NCBI RefSeq assembly: GCF_008085915.1
Contig: NZ_VSJK01000009.1
Location: 152,378-216,377, forward strand
Length of the DNA: 64,000 nucleotides
Direction of reading: 5' to 3'
Source of the DNA: Oceaniovalibus sp. ACAM 378
GTDB lineage: Bacteria > Pseudomonadota > Alphaproteobacteria > Rhodobacterales > Rhodobacteraceae
Translations under genes and position numbers: made by a program
The notes under the pieces: generated by a model
Database searches by the model: none
What the model was told of the DNA's origin: nothing
The model's input: only the letters and a program-made list of their open reading frames with translations
Shown: one piece after another, positions 45,040-53,989 of the stretch
Numbering within the stretch: the first letter of the stretch is position 1
Layout of the letters: each line of letters starts with the position of its first letter

Positions 45040-45750
45040 TCACGAGACCCCGCCCGCCGCCATCTGGTTGTGTTTGCGCGCCACAAAGGACTTGGCGGTT
45101 TCCACCGCAACGGCGGCATCGCGGCAATAGGCGTCTGCGCCAATCGCCTTGCCGAATTCCTCGTTCAATGGTGCGCCCCCGACAAGGACGATGTATTCGT
45201 CGCGGATGCCTTTGGCGATCAATGTGTCGATCACGACCTTCATATAGGGCATCGTGGTGGTCAGCAGGGCGGACATGCCAAGGATGTCGGGCTGCTCGGA
45301 TTCCAACGCTGCCATGTATTTCTCGACCGAGTTGTTAATGCCGAGATCCAGAACTTCGAACCCTGCACCCTCCATCATCATGGCGACAAGGTTCTTGCCG
45401 ATGTCGTGGATGTCGCCTTTGACCGTGCCGATGACCATCTTGCCCATGCGCGGCGCCCCGGTGGCGATCAACAGGGGTTTCAGGATGAACATGCCGCCCT
45501 TCATCGCTCCGGCGGCCAGCAGAACCTCGGGGACAAACAGGATGCCGTCGCGGAAATCGTTGCCGACGATGGTCATGCCCGACACGAGGGCGCGTGTCAG
45601 CACGTCATAGGGTTGCCAGCCACGTCCCAGAAGGATGTTCACCCCTTCTTCGATTTCCTCTTTCAGGCCGTCATAAAGATCGTCGTACATCTGAAGCACA
45701 AGATCTTCGTCGCTCAGATCGGCAAGGATGATGTCATCTTCTTCGGCCAT
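45040..45750 (-). CDS. Corrinoid (B12-binding) protein of the methyltransferase MtbC/MetH-B12 type
   Basis: A 236-residue free-standing corrinoid protein, equivalent to the cap and B12-binding modules of MetH or to MtbC/MttC. The B12-binding signature GTVKGDIHDIGKN holds the lower axial His at 115 (DxHxxG), with SALLTTTMPYMKVVID and VLVGGAPLNEEFGKAIGADAY forming the rest of the domain. The N-terminal half is the four-helix cap (ALVSGMTIVGNDFRDGILFVPEVLLAAGAMKGG). It lies in the same region as a homocysteine methyltransferase and a DUF1638 protein. In this group it could be the cobalamin module of a split methionine synthase, or serve C1 methyltransfer from methylated amines. Confidence 0.93.
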   Translation of the reverse strand: MAEEDDIILADLSDEDLVLQMYDDLYDGLKEEIEEGVNILLGRGWQPYDVLTRALVSGMTIVGNDFRDGILFVPEVLLAAGAMKGGMFILKPLLIATGAPRMGKMVIGTVKGDIHDIGKNLVAMMMEGAGFEVLDLGINNSVEKYMAALESEQPDILGMSALLTTTMPYMKVVIDTLIAKGIRDEYIVLVGGAPLNEEFGKAIGADAYCRDAAVAVETAKSFVARKHNQMAAGGVS

Positions 45751-45919
45751 GGGGCACCTCCGGGGGCGTAATATCTATCAATCTAATGAGTAAAGTCGTG
45801 CGATCCTGTGCGGATTGCGACAAGGGCTAGGGCGGTTCCGACGCGGGCGTGTTTGCGTAACATTGCCGGCCCGTCTGAGGCCTCTGGCGCATGTTCTTCA
45901 TTCGTTCTATTCTGGCGGG

Positions 45920-47008
45920 ATGGATTCGGAAACCGATCAGACAATCCCGGCACAACGGCGACGCGGACGCGGGGCGCTGTCGAATCCCGATGTGCGCTTT
46001 GATCCCTATACCCGCGTCACCGAACCGGATGGCTGGGACCGCGAGGAAGATTTGCCGCCGTTGCGCACCGAAGTCAGCATCGAAGTGCCGCGCCGGGTGA
46101 TCACGCGCAACACCTCGCCCGATATCTCGTTCGACCGGTCGATCAATCCTTACCGCGGCTGTGAACACGGTTGCATTTACTGCTTTGCGCGACCCAGCCA
46201 TGCCTATCTTGGCCTGTCGCCGGGGCTGGATTTCGAAACCCGGCTGATCGCCCGGCCCGCCGCACCCCGGCAACTGGCGAAAGAGCTTTCGGCCAAGAAG
46301 TACAAGGTCGCACCCATTGCCATCGGCACCAACACCGACCCCTATCAACCGATCGAAAAGGCGCGCGGCATCATGCGCGGCTGTCTCGAGGTGCTGTCGG
46401 AATTCCGCCATCCGGTGACTGTCGCCACCAAGGGAACGCTGATCGAACGGGACGCCGATATTCTGGGCGAAATGGGGCAGGCAGGTCTGGCGCGGGTGGG
46501 GATCTCTCTGACCACGCTGGACGCGACACTGGCACGACGGCTTGAACCCCGCGTTCCCTCGCCCCTGCGCCGGTTGAAGGCGATTGAGGCGCTGGCAAAG
46601 GCCGGCTGCCCGGTGCGGGTGATGGTGTCGCCGGTCATTCCCGGCCTGACCGATCCGGAAATCGAGGCGATCCTGAAATCGGCCCGGGATGCCGGGGCGG
46701 TTGCGGCCAGTTGGATCATGCTGCGCCTGCCGTTCGAGGTGTCGCCGCTGTTCTCGCGCTGGCTGCGCGAACATTACCCTGACCGCGCGTCCAAGGTCAT
46801 GTCGCGCCTGCGCGAAATGCACGGCGGCAAGGAATACAGTGCCGAATGGCACCACAGGATGCAGGGCAGCGGCGTCTATGCCGATCTGATCGCCCAGCGG
46901 TTCGAACTGGCCTGCGGGCGTCTGGGACTGTCCGAGGCGTTGCCCAAGCTGCGCTGCGACTTGTTTCATGTTCCGCCGCGCCCGGGCGATCAGTTGACTC
47001 TGTTCTGA
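45920..47008 (+). CDS. Radical SAM protein of the PA0069 / Rv2578c type
   Basis: A 362-residue radical SAM protein with the cluster motif CEHGCIYCFARPSHAYLG (Cys81, Cys85, Cys88), the family C-x3-C-x2-C. The stretch after the cluster, GLDFETRLIARPAAPRQLAKEL, is characteristic of the PA0069-like family. Later TNTDPYQPIEK, VATKGTLIERDADIL, RRLEPRVPSPLRRLKAIEALAKAG and VSPVIPGLTD are typical. The start at ATG 45920 has GGCGGG directly upstream. The reaction is unknown for the family. It is divergent from the corrinoid gene and only 48 bases ahead of the GNAT gene. Confidence 0.92.
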   Translation: MDSETDQTIPAQRRRGRGALSNPDVRFDPYTRVTEPDGWDREEDLPPLRTEVSIEVPRRVITRNTSPDISFDRSINPYRGCEHGCIYCFARPSHAYLGLSPGLDFETRLIARPAAPRQLAKELSAKKYKVAPIAIGTNTDPYQPIEKARGIMRGCLEVLSEFRHPVTVATKGTLIERDADILGEMGQAGLARVGISLTTLDATLARRLEPRVPSPLRRLKAIEALAKAGCPVRVMVSPVIPGLTDPEIEAILKSARDAGAVAASWIMLRLPFEVSPLFSRWLREHYPDRASKVMSRLREMHGGKEYSAEWHHRMQGSGVYADLIAQRFELACGRLGLSEALPKLRCDLFHVPPRPGDQLTLF

Positions 47009-47056
47009 GCGCTTGCAAAACCGGGCGGTGTTTCCCCGGTTAACAAGGTGCCCGCA

Positions 47057-47656
47057 ATGACCCGTTTCGCAAAGGATGTTCCGCCCGGCTGTGTCGCATC
47101 TATCGTGACCCATCTGACGATGGACGCTCCGGCCGTGCCACGGTCGGATTCGGGTTGCGCGCAGGAGGGCGTGACGCTGGAGCGGGCGTTGCCCGATGCC
47201 GAGCGATATCTCGCGCTGTTTCGCCGGATCGGCGAGCCGTGGATGTGGCATTCCCGCCTTCACTTGGCGCGCGAAGACCTGCGGGGCATCATCGAAGATC
47301 CCCGGGTGCACATCTATCTGGCACAACGGGGCGGTGCTGATATCGGACTTGTTGAACTGGATTTCCGCGTTGCCGGTGAATGTGAACTGGCCTTTTTCGG
47401 ACTGATTCCCGAAGCGGTGGGGGCCGGGCTGGGGCGCTGGATGATGAACCGGGCAATCACGCTGGGTTTTGCCGAGGGGGTATCCCGGTTGCACCTGCAC
47501 ACCTGCACGATGGATCACCCCGGCGCGCTTGGTTTCTATGTCCGCAGCGGCTTTGTCGCCCGGCGTCAGGAATTGGACGTCGTGCCCGATCCCAGACTGA
47601 CGGGCGTGTTGCCCCGGAACGCCGCACCACATGTGCCCGTTTTCGATCCAGGTTAA
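47057..47656 (+). CDS. GNAT family N-acetyltransferase
   Basis: A 199-residue GNAT protein. The core has AELDF-like VELDFRVAGECELAFFGLIPEAVGAGLGRWMMNRAI, where the V-x-Q/R-G-x-G/A pantetheine loop is VGAGLGRWMM, and ends with LHTCTMDHPGALGFYVRSGFV. The ATG at 47057 has AAGG eight bases upstream and is preferred to a GTG three codons earlier. It is co-directional with the radical SAM gene and convergent with the homocysteine methyltransferase gene. Substrate unknown. Confidence 0.88.
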   Translation: MTRFAKDVPPGCVASIVTHLTMDAPAVPRSDSGCAQEGVTLERALPDAERYLALFRRIGEPWMWHSRLHLAREDLRGIIEDPRVHIYLAQRGGADIGLVELDFRVAGECELAFFGLIPEAVGAGLGRWMMNRAITLGFAEGVSRLHLHTCTMDHPGALGFYVRSGFVARRQELDVVPDPRLTGVLPRNAAPHVPVFDPG

Positions 47657-47667
47657 CATGGCATGTC

Positions 47668-48723
47668 TCAGGTCCGCCGGCGGCCGCGGCGTTCGCGCGT
47701 CGGTCCGGTTTCATCACCCGTTCCGTCGCCGGGCGACGAAAAACCACCCAGCGCCGAAGTGATCTCATCCAGCGTCGGACGGTCGCCCACGGGGCGGGAA
47801 TCAAGCGCCTCGCGCATGTGGCGCAGGTGTTCGGGGGTCGTGCCACAGCAGCCGCCGATGATCGTCGCGCCACAATTGCGGGCCAGCACGGCATATTCCG
47901 CCATCAGTGCGGGCGTACCGTCATAGTGGATGCTGCCGTCGTGGAATTTCGGGATGCCCGCGTTGCCCTTGGCGATCAGCGGGCGTTCGGTGCCCGACGC
48001 TGCAAACCCGAGGACCGTGCGCAACAGATCCGAGGCGCCGACGCCGCAGTTGGCGCCAAAGGCGATGGGTTTGCTGCTTTTCAGCGACTCGACCATTTCG
48101 GCCATTCCCGAACTGGTCAGGCCCATCATCGTGCGCCCGGCGGTGTCAAAGCTCATCGTGCCGCACCAGGGCATGCCAGCCAGATCCGCGGCCTCGGCGA
48201 AGGCGCGGAATTCTTCGGAGGCGCTGATCGTTTCGACCCAGAGCACGTCCGCGCCGCCTTCTTTCAAGCCCTCGGCCTGTTCATGGAACATCTCGACCGC
48301 GCTGGCGTGGGTCAGCGTGCCCATGGGGATCATGATATCCCCCGTCGGCCCCACCGATCCGGCGACGATAACCTTGCGCCCGCTTGCATCGACCACCTCG
48401 CGGGCGATTTCGGCGCCCGCCCGGTTCAGTTCGCGCACCCGGCTTTGGGCATTGTGCAGCTTCAGACGGCTGGCGTTGCCGCCAAAGGTGTTGGTCAGGA
48501 TCAGATCGCTGCCAGCCTCGACCGGTCCGCGATACAGAATGCGGATTTTTTCGATCTCGTCGATGTTCCAGAACTCGGGCGGTTCGCCCGACTCAAGCCC
48601 CATGTTGAACAGATTGGTGCCCGTCGCTCCGTCGGCCAGAAGATAGGGCCGTTCTGACAGAAGCCGGGAAAGAGGATCGGTTTTGGAAACAATTTCTGGA
48701 TCGGTCTGGAAGGATTCGGTCAT
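47668..48723 (-). CDS. Homocysteine S-methyltransferase domain protein (MetH-Hcy / BHMT type)
   Basis: A 351-residue zinc methyltransferase of the homocysteine-binding (pfam Hcy) family. It has LLADGATGTNLFNMGLESG, LILTNTFGGNASRLKLHN (the NTF motif), IVAGSVGPTGDIMIPMGTL, and the zinc ligands in GANCGVG (first Cys) and IIGGCCGTTPEHLRHM (Cys-Cys). The start at 48723 (MTESFQTDPEIV) has weak support, but the longer frame upstream is not protein-like. The Arg-rich tail (GPTRERRGRRRT) is unusual. It is likely the homocysteine module of a split cobalamin methionine synthase or a betaine:homocysteine methyltransferase; the corrinoid protein at 45040-45750 is a candidate partner. Confidence 0.9.
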   Translation of the reverse strand: MTESFQTDPEIVSKTDPLSRLLSERPYLLADGATGTNLFNMGLESGEPPEFWNIDEIEKIRILYRGPVEAGSDLILTNTFGGNASRLKLHNAQSRVRELNRAGAEIAREVVDASGRKVIVAGSVGPTGDIMIPMGTLTHASAVEMFHEQAEGLKEGGADVLWVETISASEEFRAFAEAADLAGMPWCGTMSFDTAGRTMMGLTSSGMAEMVESLKSSKPIAFGANCGVGASDLLRTVLGFAASGTERPLIAKGNAGIPKFHDGSIHYDGTPALMAEYAVLARNCGATIIGGCCGTTPEHLRHMREALDSRPVGDRPTLDEITSALGGFSSPGDGTGDETGPTRERRGRRRT

Positions 48724-48936
48724 GGGGCGCTTTCGGGCAGGGGCAAGGAGACACGCAAACGTGCGACCAGCATCGATCCGGGCTGTCGTGCCACGGATCA
48801 CGGCCACGCGCAAATGAGGATGCTTCATGAACATTATGCGCCGGAGCCCATGCGGACCCCGGGTAAACTCGACTGCCCGTTCAGCAAACCGGGCCAGGAA
48901 CGGTATGGGCGCCCGTAGACCGGGCACCCGCGCCGG

Positions 48937-49257
48937 TCACTCTTTGACTTCGGACATGACCTGAGCCTTGGCCTCGACCATCAGCTCGACCATTTTGATA
49001 CGGATTGTCTTTTCATCCGCTTTGGTGCCCAGATCGCCTGAGACCTTGCGATATACGTCTTCGTCGCCGGCTTCTTCGAAATCCGACGCGACCACTTCTT
49101 TCGCATAGGCAGCGGCGTCATCGCCCGATTTGCCGAGCAGTCCGGCGACCCAGAGCCCCAGCAACCTGTTGCGGCGCGCCTCGGCCTTGAATTGCATATC
49201 AGCGTCGTGGGCGTATTTGTTTTCAAATGCGTCCTTGCGGTCATCGAAGGTGGCCAT
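48937..49257 (-). CDS. ATP synthase inhibitor zeta-type protein (DUF1476)
   Basis: A 106-residue protein of the DUF1476 family, whose Paracoccus member is the zeta subunit inhibiting the F1-ATPase in the hydrolytic direction. It starts TFDDRKDAFENKYAHDADMQF and continues ARRNRLLGLWVAGLLGKSGDDAAAYAKEVV, EEAGDEDVYRKVSGDL, matching that family closely. AAAGGA precedes ATG 49257. The open frame continues upstream for another 325 codons antisense to purC; that part is rejected as coding. It is divergent from purC. Its presence is a strong alphaproteobacterial marker. Confidence 0.93.
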   Translation of the reverse strand: MATFDDRKDAFENKYAHDADMQFKAEARRNRLLGLWVAGLLGKSGDDAAAYAKEVVASDFEEAGDEDVYRKVSGDLGTKADEKTIRIKMVELMVEAKAQVMSEVKE

Positions 49258-49416
49258 GGGTAATCCTTTGTCGTTTGCGCATTGGGTTCTTCCGATATGA
49301 CGTTGCCGGGTTGAATCGGCAAGTGCAGCCTGTTGCCCGGCGGTTTGGATTGGCCTATAGCAGCGGTGATTGCGCGTTCCCATCCGGGTCTGCGCCCCCG
49401 AGTGTTTGGAGCCGCC

Positions 49417-50178
49417 ATGGCACGCCGCAAGAAGATCTACGAAGGTAAGGCCAAGATAATGTACGAAGGTCCCGAGCCGGGCACCCTGGTACAGTACTTC
49501 AAGGACGACGCCACCGCCTTCAACGCCGAGAAGCGGGCCACGATCGAAGGCAAGGGCGTCCTGAACAATCGCCTGAGCGAATATTTCATGACCGGCCTGA
49601 CCCAGGTCGGCATCCCGAACCACTTTATCAAACGCATCAATATGCGTGAACAGCTGATCCGAAGTGTGGAAATCATCCCGCTTGAAGTGATTGTGCGCAA
49701 TTTCGCCGCCGGGTCGCTCTCGACGCGGCTGGGAATGGCCGAAGGCACGCCGCTGCCCCGCCCGATCGTCGAATTCTGTTACAAGGATGACGCGCTGGGT
49801 GACCCACTGGTCAGCGAAGAACATGTGATCGCCTTTGGTTGGGCCAGCCAGCAGGATCTGGACGACATGATCGCCCTCGCCCTGCGGGTGAACGATTTCC
49901 TGTCCGGGGTGATGATGGCCGTCGGAATCAAACTGGTGGATTTCAAGATCGAGATCGGCCGCGTTTGGGAAAACGATTACCATCGTCTGATTGTCGCCGA
50001 CGAAATTTCGCCGGATTCCTGCCGTTTGTGGGATATGCAGACCGGTCAGAAGCTGGACAAGGATGTGTTCCGCCGCGATCTGGGCAACCTTGCCGATGCC
50101 TATACTGAAGTGGCACGGCGGCTGGGCGTTCTGCCGACCAATGTGACCCACGCGCCCAAACCGACCCTGATCAACTGA
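49417..50178 (+). CDS. purC: Phosphoribosylaminoimidazole-succinocarboxamide synthase
   Basis: PurC (SAICAR synthetase) joins CAIR and aspartate with ATP in purine synthesis. From ATG 49417 the protein is 253 residues. It has [32 protein letters not shown] (ATP-binding), [42 protein letters not shown] and [16 protein letters not shown], all standard. It overlaps nothing; a repeat element lies in the 52-base gap before purS. It is transcribed with purS, the alcohol dehydrogenase and purQ in all likelihood. Confidence 0.97.
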   Translation: MARRKKIYEGKAKIMYEGPEPGTLVQYFKDDATAFNAEKRATIEGKGVLNNRLSEYFMTGLTQVGIPNHFIKRINMREQLIRSVEIIPLEVIVRNFAAGSLSTRLGMAEGTPLPRPIVEFCYKDDALGDPLVSEEHVIAFGWASQQDLDDMIALALRVNDFLSGVMMAVGIKLVDFKIEIGRVWENDYHRLIVADEISPDSCRLWDMQTGQKLDKDVFRRDLGNLADAYTEVARRLGVLPTNVTHAPKPTLIN

Positions 50179-50190
50179 GTTCGAAGTCGG

Positions 50191-50218
50191 ATTTCGAGTA
50201 TTTTTGCAAAGAAGAAAC
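50191..50218 (+). repeat. 3'-end-associated repeat element, copy B (partial)
   Basis: ATTTCGAGTATTTTTGCAAA followed by GAAGAAAC, 12 bases after the purC stop. It matches the second half of the element after the adenine deaminase gene (GAGTATTTATGGCAAAGAAG) but lacks the CCTCCGGCGG half. It sits inside the purC-purS intercistronic gap, just before the purS ribosome-binding sequence AGGGG. Confidence 0.65.
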
Positions 50219-50230
50219 AGGGGTATCGCC

Positions 50231-50461
50231 ATGAAGGCACGGGTGCATGTGATGTTGAAGGACGGTGTGCTCGACCCTCAGGGTGAGGCGGTACGCCATG
50301 CTTTGGGCACTTTGGGTTTCCTGGGTGTGAACGGTGTCCGGCAGGGCAAGATCATCGAGTTGGATCTGGCCGAGGGCACCGATGAGGCGACAGTTGCGCA
50401 GATGTGCGAAAAACTGCTCGCCAATACGGTGATCGAAAGTTACCGGGTCGAGTTCGGATGA
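50231..50461 (+). CDS. purS: Phosphoribosylformylglycinamidine synthase subunit PurS
   Basis: Small subunit of the three-part FGAM synthase (PurS-PurQ-PurL). The 76-residue protein begins KARVHVMLKDGVLDPQGEAVRHALGTLGF, the family signature, and continues VRQGKIIELDLAEG. The ATG has AGGGG nine bases upstream. Its stop overlaps the start of the alcohol dehydrogenase gene (ATGA), so purQ, normally next, is one gene further on. Confidence 0.96.
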   Translation: MKARVHVMLKDGVLDPQGEAVRHALGTLGFLGVNGVRQGKIIELDLAEGTDEATVAQMCEKLLANTVIESYRVEFG

Positions 50462-51498
50462 TGCGCGCCGCCGTCCTGCGCGAATACGGGCGCGATCTGT
50501 CGATTGAGGATGTCGCGACGCCACAGTGCCCTAAGGATGGTGTGGTGCTGCGGGTTTTGGCCTGCGGAGTCTGCCGGTCCGACTGGCACGGCTGGAGTGG
50601 CGAACATCCGCGGGTGAAGCCCGGACAGATCGGCGGCCACGAATATTGCGGCGAAGTGGTCGAGGCGGGCGCGCTTTCGGCATGGCGCGTGGGGGACCGG
50701 CTGGTGGCGCCGTTTATCCTGGCTTGCGGGACCTGTCCCTCATGTCAATCGGGCGCACAGAACACCTGTCCGAACCAGCGACTGCCGGGGTTTGTCGAAC
50801 CCGGAGCCTTTGCCGAATATGTCGCCGTGCCGTTCGATCACAACCTGTCGCGGCTGCCTGACACTTTGTCGCCCACGGTGGCGGCGGGGCTGGGGTGCCG
50901 GGTGACCACCGCATGGCATGCCCTGACCGGACGCGCGGCCTTGCAGGCCGGCGAATGGCTGGCGATTCACGGCACGGGCGGTATCGGGCTGTCGGCGCTG
51001 ATCTTGGGCCGGGTTCTGGGCGCGCGGGTGATTGTCGTCGATGTGGTAGATGAAAAGCTGACCCATGCGACGGGTCTGGGCGCCGAGGCGGCGCTGAACG
51101 CGCGGGACGGCGACGTGGCGGCGCGTATTCGCGAAATTACCGGCGGCGGCGCTCATGTCAGCATCGAGGCGCTGGGGATTGCCGAAACCACCAATGCGTC
51201 GATCGAATGTCTCCGCCCGCTTGGCCGACATGTGCAGGTGGGCATGCCCATCGGCCATACGGCACGGATGGAGGTCAACATGAACGCCGTCTACATGGGC
51301 AACCTTGCGCTGTTCGGCACGCGTGGCATGCCGTCGTGGCGGTATCCGAGCCTGCTGTCGCTGATCACCGGTGGCCGGGTTGATATGTCGCCGCTGATTG
51401 CGCGTGAAATCGCGCTGTCGGATGTCAGCCGCGAACTGGCGGCTTTCAACGGTCCGACGCCGCCGGGTGTCTCCGTTGTCACTGATTTCCTGAACTGA
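50458..51498 (+). CDS. Zinc-dependent alcohol dehydrogenase (MDR family) within the pur cluster
   Basis: A 346-residue medium-chain dehydrogenase. Catalytic zinc ligands are Cys39 ([12 protein letters not shown]) and His61 with the Glu of GGHEYCGE; structural zinc is held by Cys90, Cys93, Cys96 and Cys104 ([15 protein letters not shown]). The nucleotide-binding fold has [29 protein letters not shown] (GTGGIG) and the Asp at its end, suggesting NAD preference. The start is an ATGATG overlapping the purS stop, and purQ follows 11 bases later, so it is inserted in the pur operon. Function in purine synthesis is not expected; the reason for its position is unknown. The substrate is unknown. Confidence 0.92.
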   Translation: MMRAAVLREYGRDLSIEDVATPQCPKDGVVLRVLACGVCRSDWHGWSGEHPRVKPGQIGGHEYCGEVVEAGALSAWRVGDRLVAPFILACGTCPSCQSGAQNTCPNQRLPGFVEPGAFAEYVAVPFDHNLSRLPDTLSPTVAAGLGCRVTTAWHALTGRAALQAGEWLAIHGTGGIGLSALILGRVLGARVIVVDVVDEKLTHATGLGAEAALNARDGDVAARIREITGGGAHVSIEALGIAETTNASIECLRPLGRHVQVGMPIGHTARMEVNMNAVYMGNLALFGTRGMPSWRYPSLLSLITGGRVDMSPLIAREIALSDVSRELAAFNGPTPPGVSVVTDFLN

Positions 51499-51509
51499 AG
51501 GTTTTATCC

Positions 51510-52178
51510 ATGAAGGCTGCCGTCATCGTTTTTCCCGGTTCGAACTGCGACCGGGATCTTGCCGTTGCCCTGCGTCAAGGCGGGGCCGATGTGACCATGG
51601 TCTGGCACAAGGATACTGGATTGCCAGACGGTATCGACATGGTGGCCATTCCCGGAGGTTTTTCGTTCGGGGATTATTTGCGGTGCGGCGCGATTGCTGC
51701 GCGGTCGCCGATCTGCCGCGCCGTGGTCGCCCATGCCGAAAGGGGCGGTTACGTTCTGGGTATCTGCAACGGGTTTCAGGTTCTGACCGAAACCGGGCTG
51801 CTGCCGGGCGCGTTGATGCGTAACGCCGGATTGCGGTTCGTGTGCCGCCCGGTCGGGTTGACGGTGGAAACTGCGGCGTCGGATTTCACGGCGGGCTATG
51901 AGGCGGGGCAGGTTCTGAACATTCCCATCGCCCATCACGACGGCAGCTATACTGCCGATGCGCAGCTTGTGGCGCGGTTGCGCGACGAAGACCGGGTAGC
52001 GTTCCGCTATGTCGACGATCCCAATGGGTCGGTTGATAACATCGCGGGCGTTCTGTCGGACAACCGCCGGGTGCTGGGGATGATGCCGCACCCCGAACGT
52101 GCCATTGACCCGGCACTTGGTGGCACCGACGGGGCGGCGATGTTCCGCGCATTGACCGGGGCAATGGCCGCTGCCTGA
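51510..52178 (+). CDS. purQ: Phosphoribosylformylglycinamidine synthase subunit PurQ
   Basis: Glutaminase subunit of FGAM synthase, class I amidotransferase, 222 residues. It opens [17 protein letters not shown], the family mark, and the catalytic Cys lies in [28 protein letters not shown] and [12 protein letters not shown] carry the other triad residues. Length and motifs are standard. purL is not in the window. Confidence 0.96.
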   Translation: MKAAVIVFPGSNCDRDLAVALRQGGADVTMVWHKDTGLPDGIDMVAIPGGFSFGDYLRCGAIAARSPICRAVVAHAERGGYVLGICNGFQVLTETGLLPGALMRNAGLRFVCRPVGLTVETAASDFTAGYEAGQVLNIPIAHHDGSYTADAQLVARLRDEDRVAFRYVDDPNGSVDNIAGVLSDNRRVLGMMPHPERAIDPALGGTDGAAMFRALTGAMAAA

Positions 52179-52215
52179 GCCTTGAGACGGCACGCGCCCC
52201 GTCGTATCCTGCGCC

Positions 52216-53979
52216 ATGACCGCAGCAGATCCCGCCGCCACTGAACAGTATGACAGGCCGACCCGGCGCTGGCCGATTCGGCTGTCGTTTGCGATTCTGG
52301 TGATTTTTGCCATCAGCGTCGTCTGGTTCACCAATCAGTTCCTGACCCAGCGGTTCACCGACAGCACCCGCAACCGGGCCGAAGTGCGCATGGCGCTGTA
52401 TATCGGTAACCTGCGCAGCGAATTGCAGCGTGCCAGTATCGTACCGCTGTTGCTGAGCCGCGATCCCGCGCTGATCGGGGCGTTGAATTCCGGTGATTTC
52501 TCGCAATCGACCCAAAGGTTGATTTCCTATCGCGATGAAATCGGCGCCGCGTCGCTGATGCTTCTGGACCGTGACGGAATGGTGGTGGCCGCGACAGACC
52601 GCAACGTGCTTGGATCACAACATCAGAACGAAGCGTTCTATGTCGATGCCCTGCGCTCGAACGATACGGTGTTTTCAACCGTGCGGACCGAAGCGGGCGG
52701 ATTCACCTTCTCGTATTCGCGGAATATCTCGGTTGGGGCCGATACCACGGGCGTGATGGTTGTCGGTGTGGATCTGGCCAAATTCGAAAGCAGCTGGGCG
52801 GGATTTTCAGACGCCGTTTTCGTAACCGACTCTGAGGGTACGATCATTCTTGCGACCGAAAGCCGCTGGCGTGGGCGGACCGAGGCCGAGGCGCTGTCGG
52901 TCCGTTCGGCCCCCACGGCGATCGAGCGGGCGTTGCAGGCGACCGCCGATTGGGCCGCATTGCCCGCCGACGCCTATCTGTTGGGCGAAGCGGTGATGCG
53001 TCAGGAGTCGCGGATTCCGTTTCAGGGATGGCGCATGGCATCTTTCACCACCTATGCCTCGGTGCGCGAACAGGTGAACGGGGTTCTGGCACTGGAGATC
53101 ATGGCCTTCGCCCTGTTGCTGGCTGCCGGTTTCTATCTGGTCAGCCGCAAGGCGCTGAGTCGTGTTTTGCTGTTCCAGCAGGAGTCGGCAGAGTTGCGCC
53201 AGTTGAACATCGCTTTGCAGCGGGAAGTCGCCGAGCGTGAGAGGGCTGAAAAGAACCTCGAGGTGGCCGAACAGACTGTCGCCCAGACCAGCAAACTTGC
53301 CGTGCTGGGTGAAATGTCGGCCTCGGTCAGCCACGAATTGAACCAGCCGTTGGCGGCGATGAAAACCTATCTGGCCGGTGCGCGCCTGTTGTTGAAACGC
53401 AAACGCCCGGATGAGGCGTTGAGCAGCTTTGCCCGAATTGACGACCTGATCGACCGGATGGGCGCGATCACGCGACAGCTGAAAAGCTATGCCAGACGGG
53501 GGGCTGAGGCGTTTGAGCCGATGGATCTGCGCGCCTCGGTCAGCACTGCACTGGCGATGATGGAGCCGCAGTTAAAGCGCCGCGACATCGAGATTTCCCG
53601 ATCATTGCCGCGCGAACCTGTTATGGTGCAGGCCGACCGCCTGCGTGTGGAACAGGTGATCATCAACCTTCTGCGCAACGCTGTGGACGCGACCAAAGAT
53701 GAGGACCGACCGAAAATCGAGATACTGCTGGCGGCGGGCGACACCGCCGCCCTGACGGTGCGCGACAATGGAACGGGAATTGCCAATATGGACCATCTGT
53801 TCGAACCCTTTTACACCACCAAGGCCCCGGGCGATGGCGTGGGGCTTGGATTGGCTATTTCGTCAGGGATCGTGGCCGATCTGGGCGGGCGGCTGACAGC
53901 GCGCAACGGTCGCGCAGGAGGGGCTGTGTTTGAAATGCAGCTTCCGATCCTGCGGGCAGACATCAAGGCAGCGGAATAG
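52216..53979 (+). CDS. dctB: Sensor histidine kinase, DctB type
   Basis: Membrane sensor kinase of 587 residues, of the DctB class that senses C4-dicarboxylates in the periplasm. There is a first membrane segment (IRLSFAILVIFAISVVWF), a periplasmic double-PAS-like sensor domain up to about residue 290, and a second membrane segment (VLALEIMAFALLLAAGFYL). A coiled stretch (RQLNIALQREVAERERAEKNLEVAEQ) and the transmitter domain follow. The phospho-acceptor His373 is in ASVSHELNQPLAAMKTY; N box LLRNAVDATKD, G boxes DNGTGI and GDGVGLGLAI are intact. The response regulator gene follows 10 bases later. Assignment of ligand is by family only; no C4-dicarboxylate carrier is adjacent. Confidence 0.9.
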   Translation: MTAADPAATEQYDRPTRRWPIRLSFAILVIFAISVVWFTNQFLTQRFTDSTRNRAEVRMALYIGNLRSELQRASIVPLLLSRDPALIGALNSGDFSQSTQRLISYRDEIGAASLMLLDRDGMVVAATDRNVLGSQHQNEAFYVDALRSNDTVFSTVRTEAGGFTFSYSRNISVGADTTGVMVVGVDLAKFESSWAGFSDAVFVTDSEGTIILATESRWRGRTEAEALSVRSAPTAIERALQATADWAALPADAYLLGEAVMRQESRIPFQGWRMASFTTYASVREQVNGVLALEIMAFALLLAAGFYLVSRKALSRVLLFQQESAELRQLNIALQREVAERERAEKNLEVAEQTVAQTSKLAVLGEMSASVSHELNQPLAAMKTYLAGARLLLKRKRPDEALSSFARIDDLIDRMGAITRQLKSYARRGAEAFEPMDLRASVSTALAMMEPQLKRRDIEISRSLPREPVMVQADRLRVEQVIINLLRNAVDATKDEDRPKIEILLAAGDTAALTVRDNGTGIANMDHLFEPFYTTKAPGDGVGLGLAISSGIVADLGGRLTARNGRAGGAVFEMQLPILRADIKAAE

Positions 53980-53989
53980 GAGCACGGCA

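Noticed and set aside
45751..45780. Fourth copy of the 3'-end element near CACCTCCGGGGGCG
   Set aside because: The similarity is limited, it lies upstream of a start codon, and GGAGGT on the minus strand is the corrinoid gene's ribosome-binding site.
45827..47659. 610-codon open frame opposite the radical SAM and GNAT genes
   Set aside because: Antisense to two genes with clear catalytic motifs; no protein-like features.
48724..48936. SAM- or cobalamin-type riboswitch upstream of the homocysteine methyltransferase
   Set aside because: I searched for the conserved helices and pseudoknot phrases of SAM-II, SAH and cobalamin riboswitches and found none by eye; a covariance-model search would be needed to be sure.
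49258..50232. Upstream extension of the zeta-inhibitor frame, opposite purC
   Set aside because: Only the last 106 codons (from ATG 49257) match the inhibitor family; the rest is antisense to purC.
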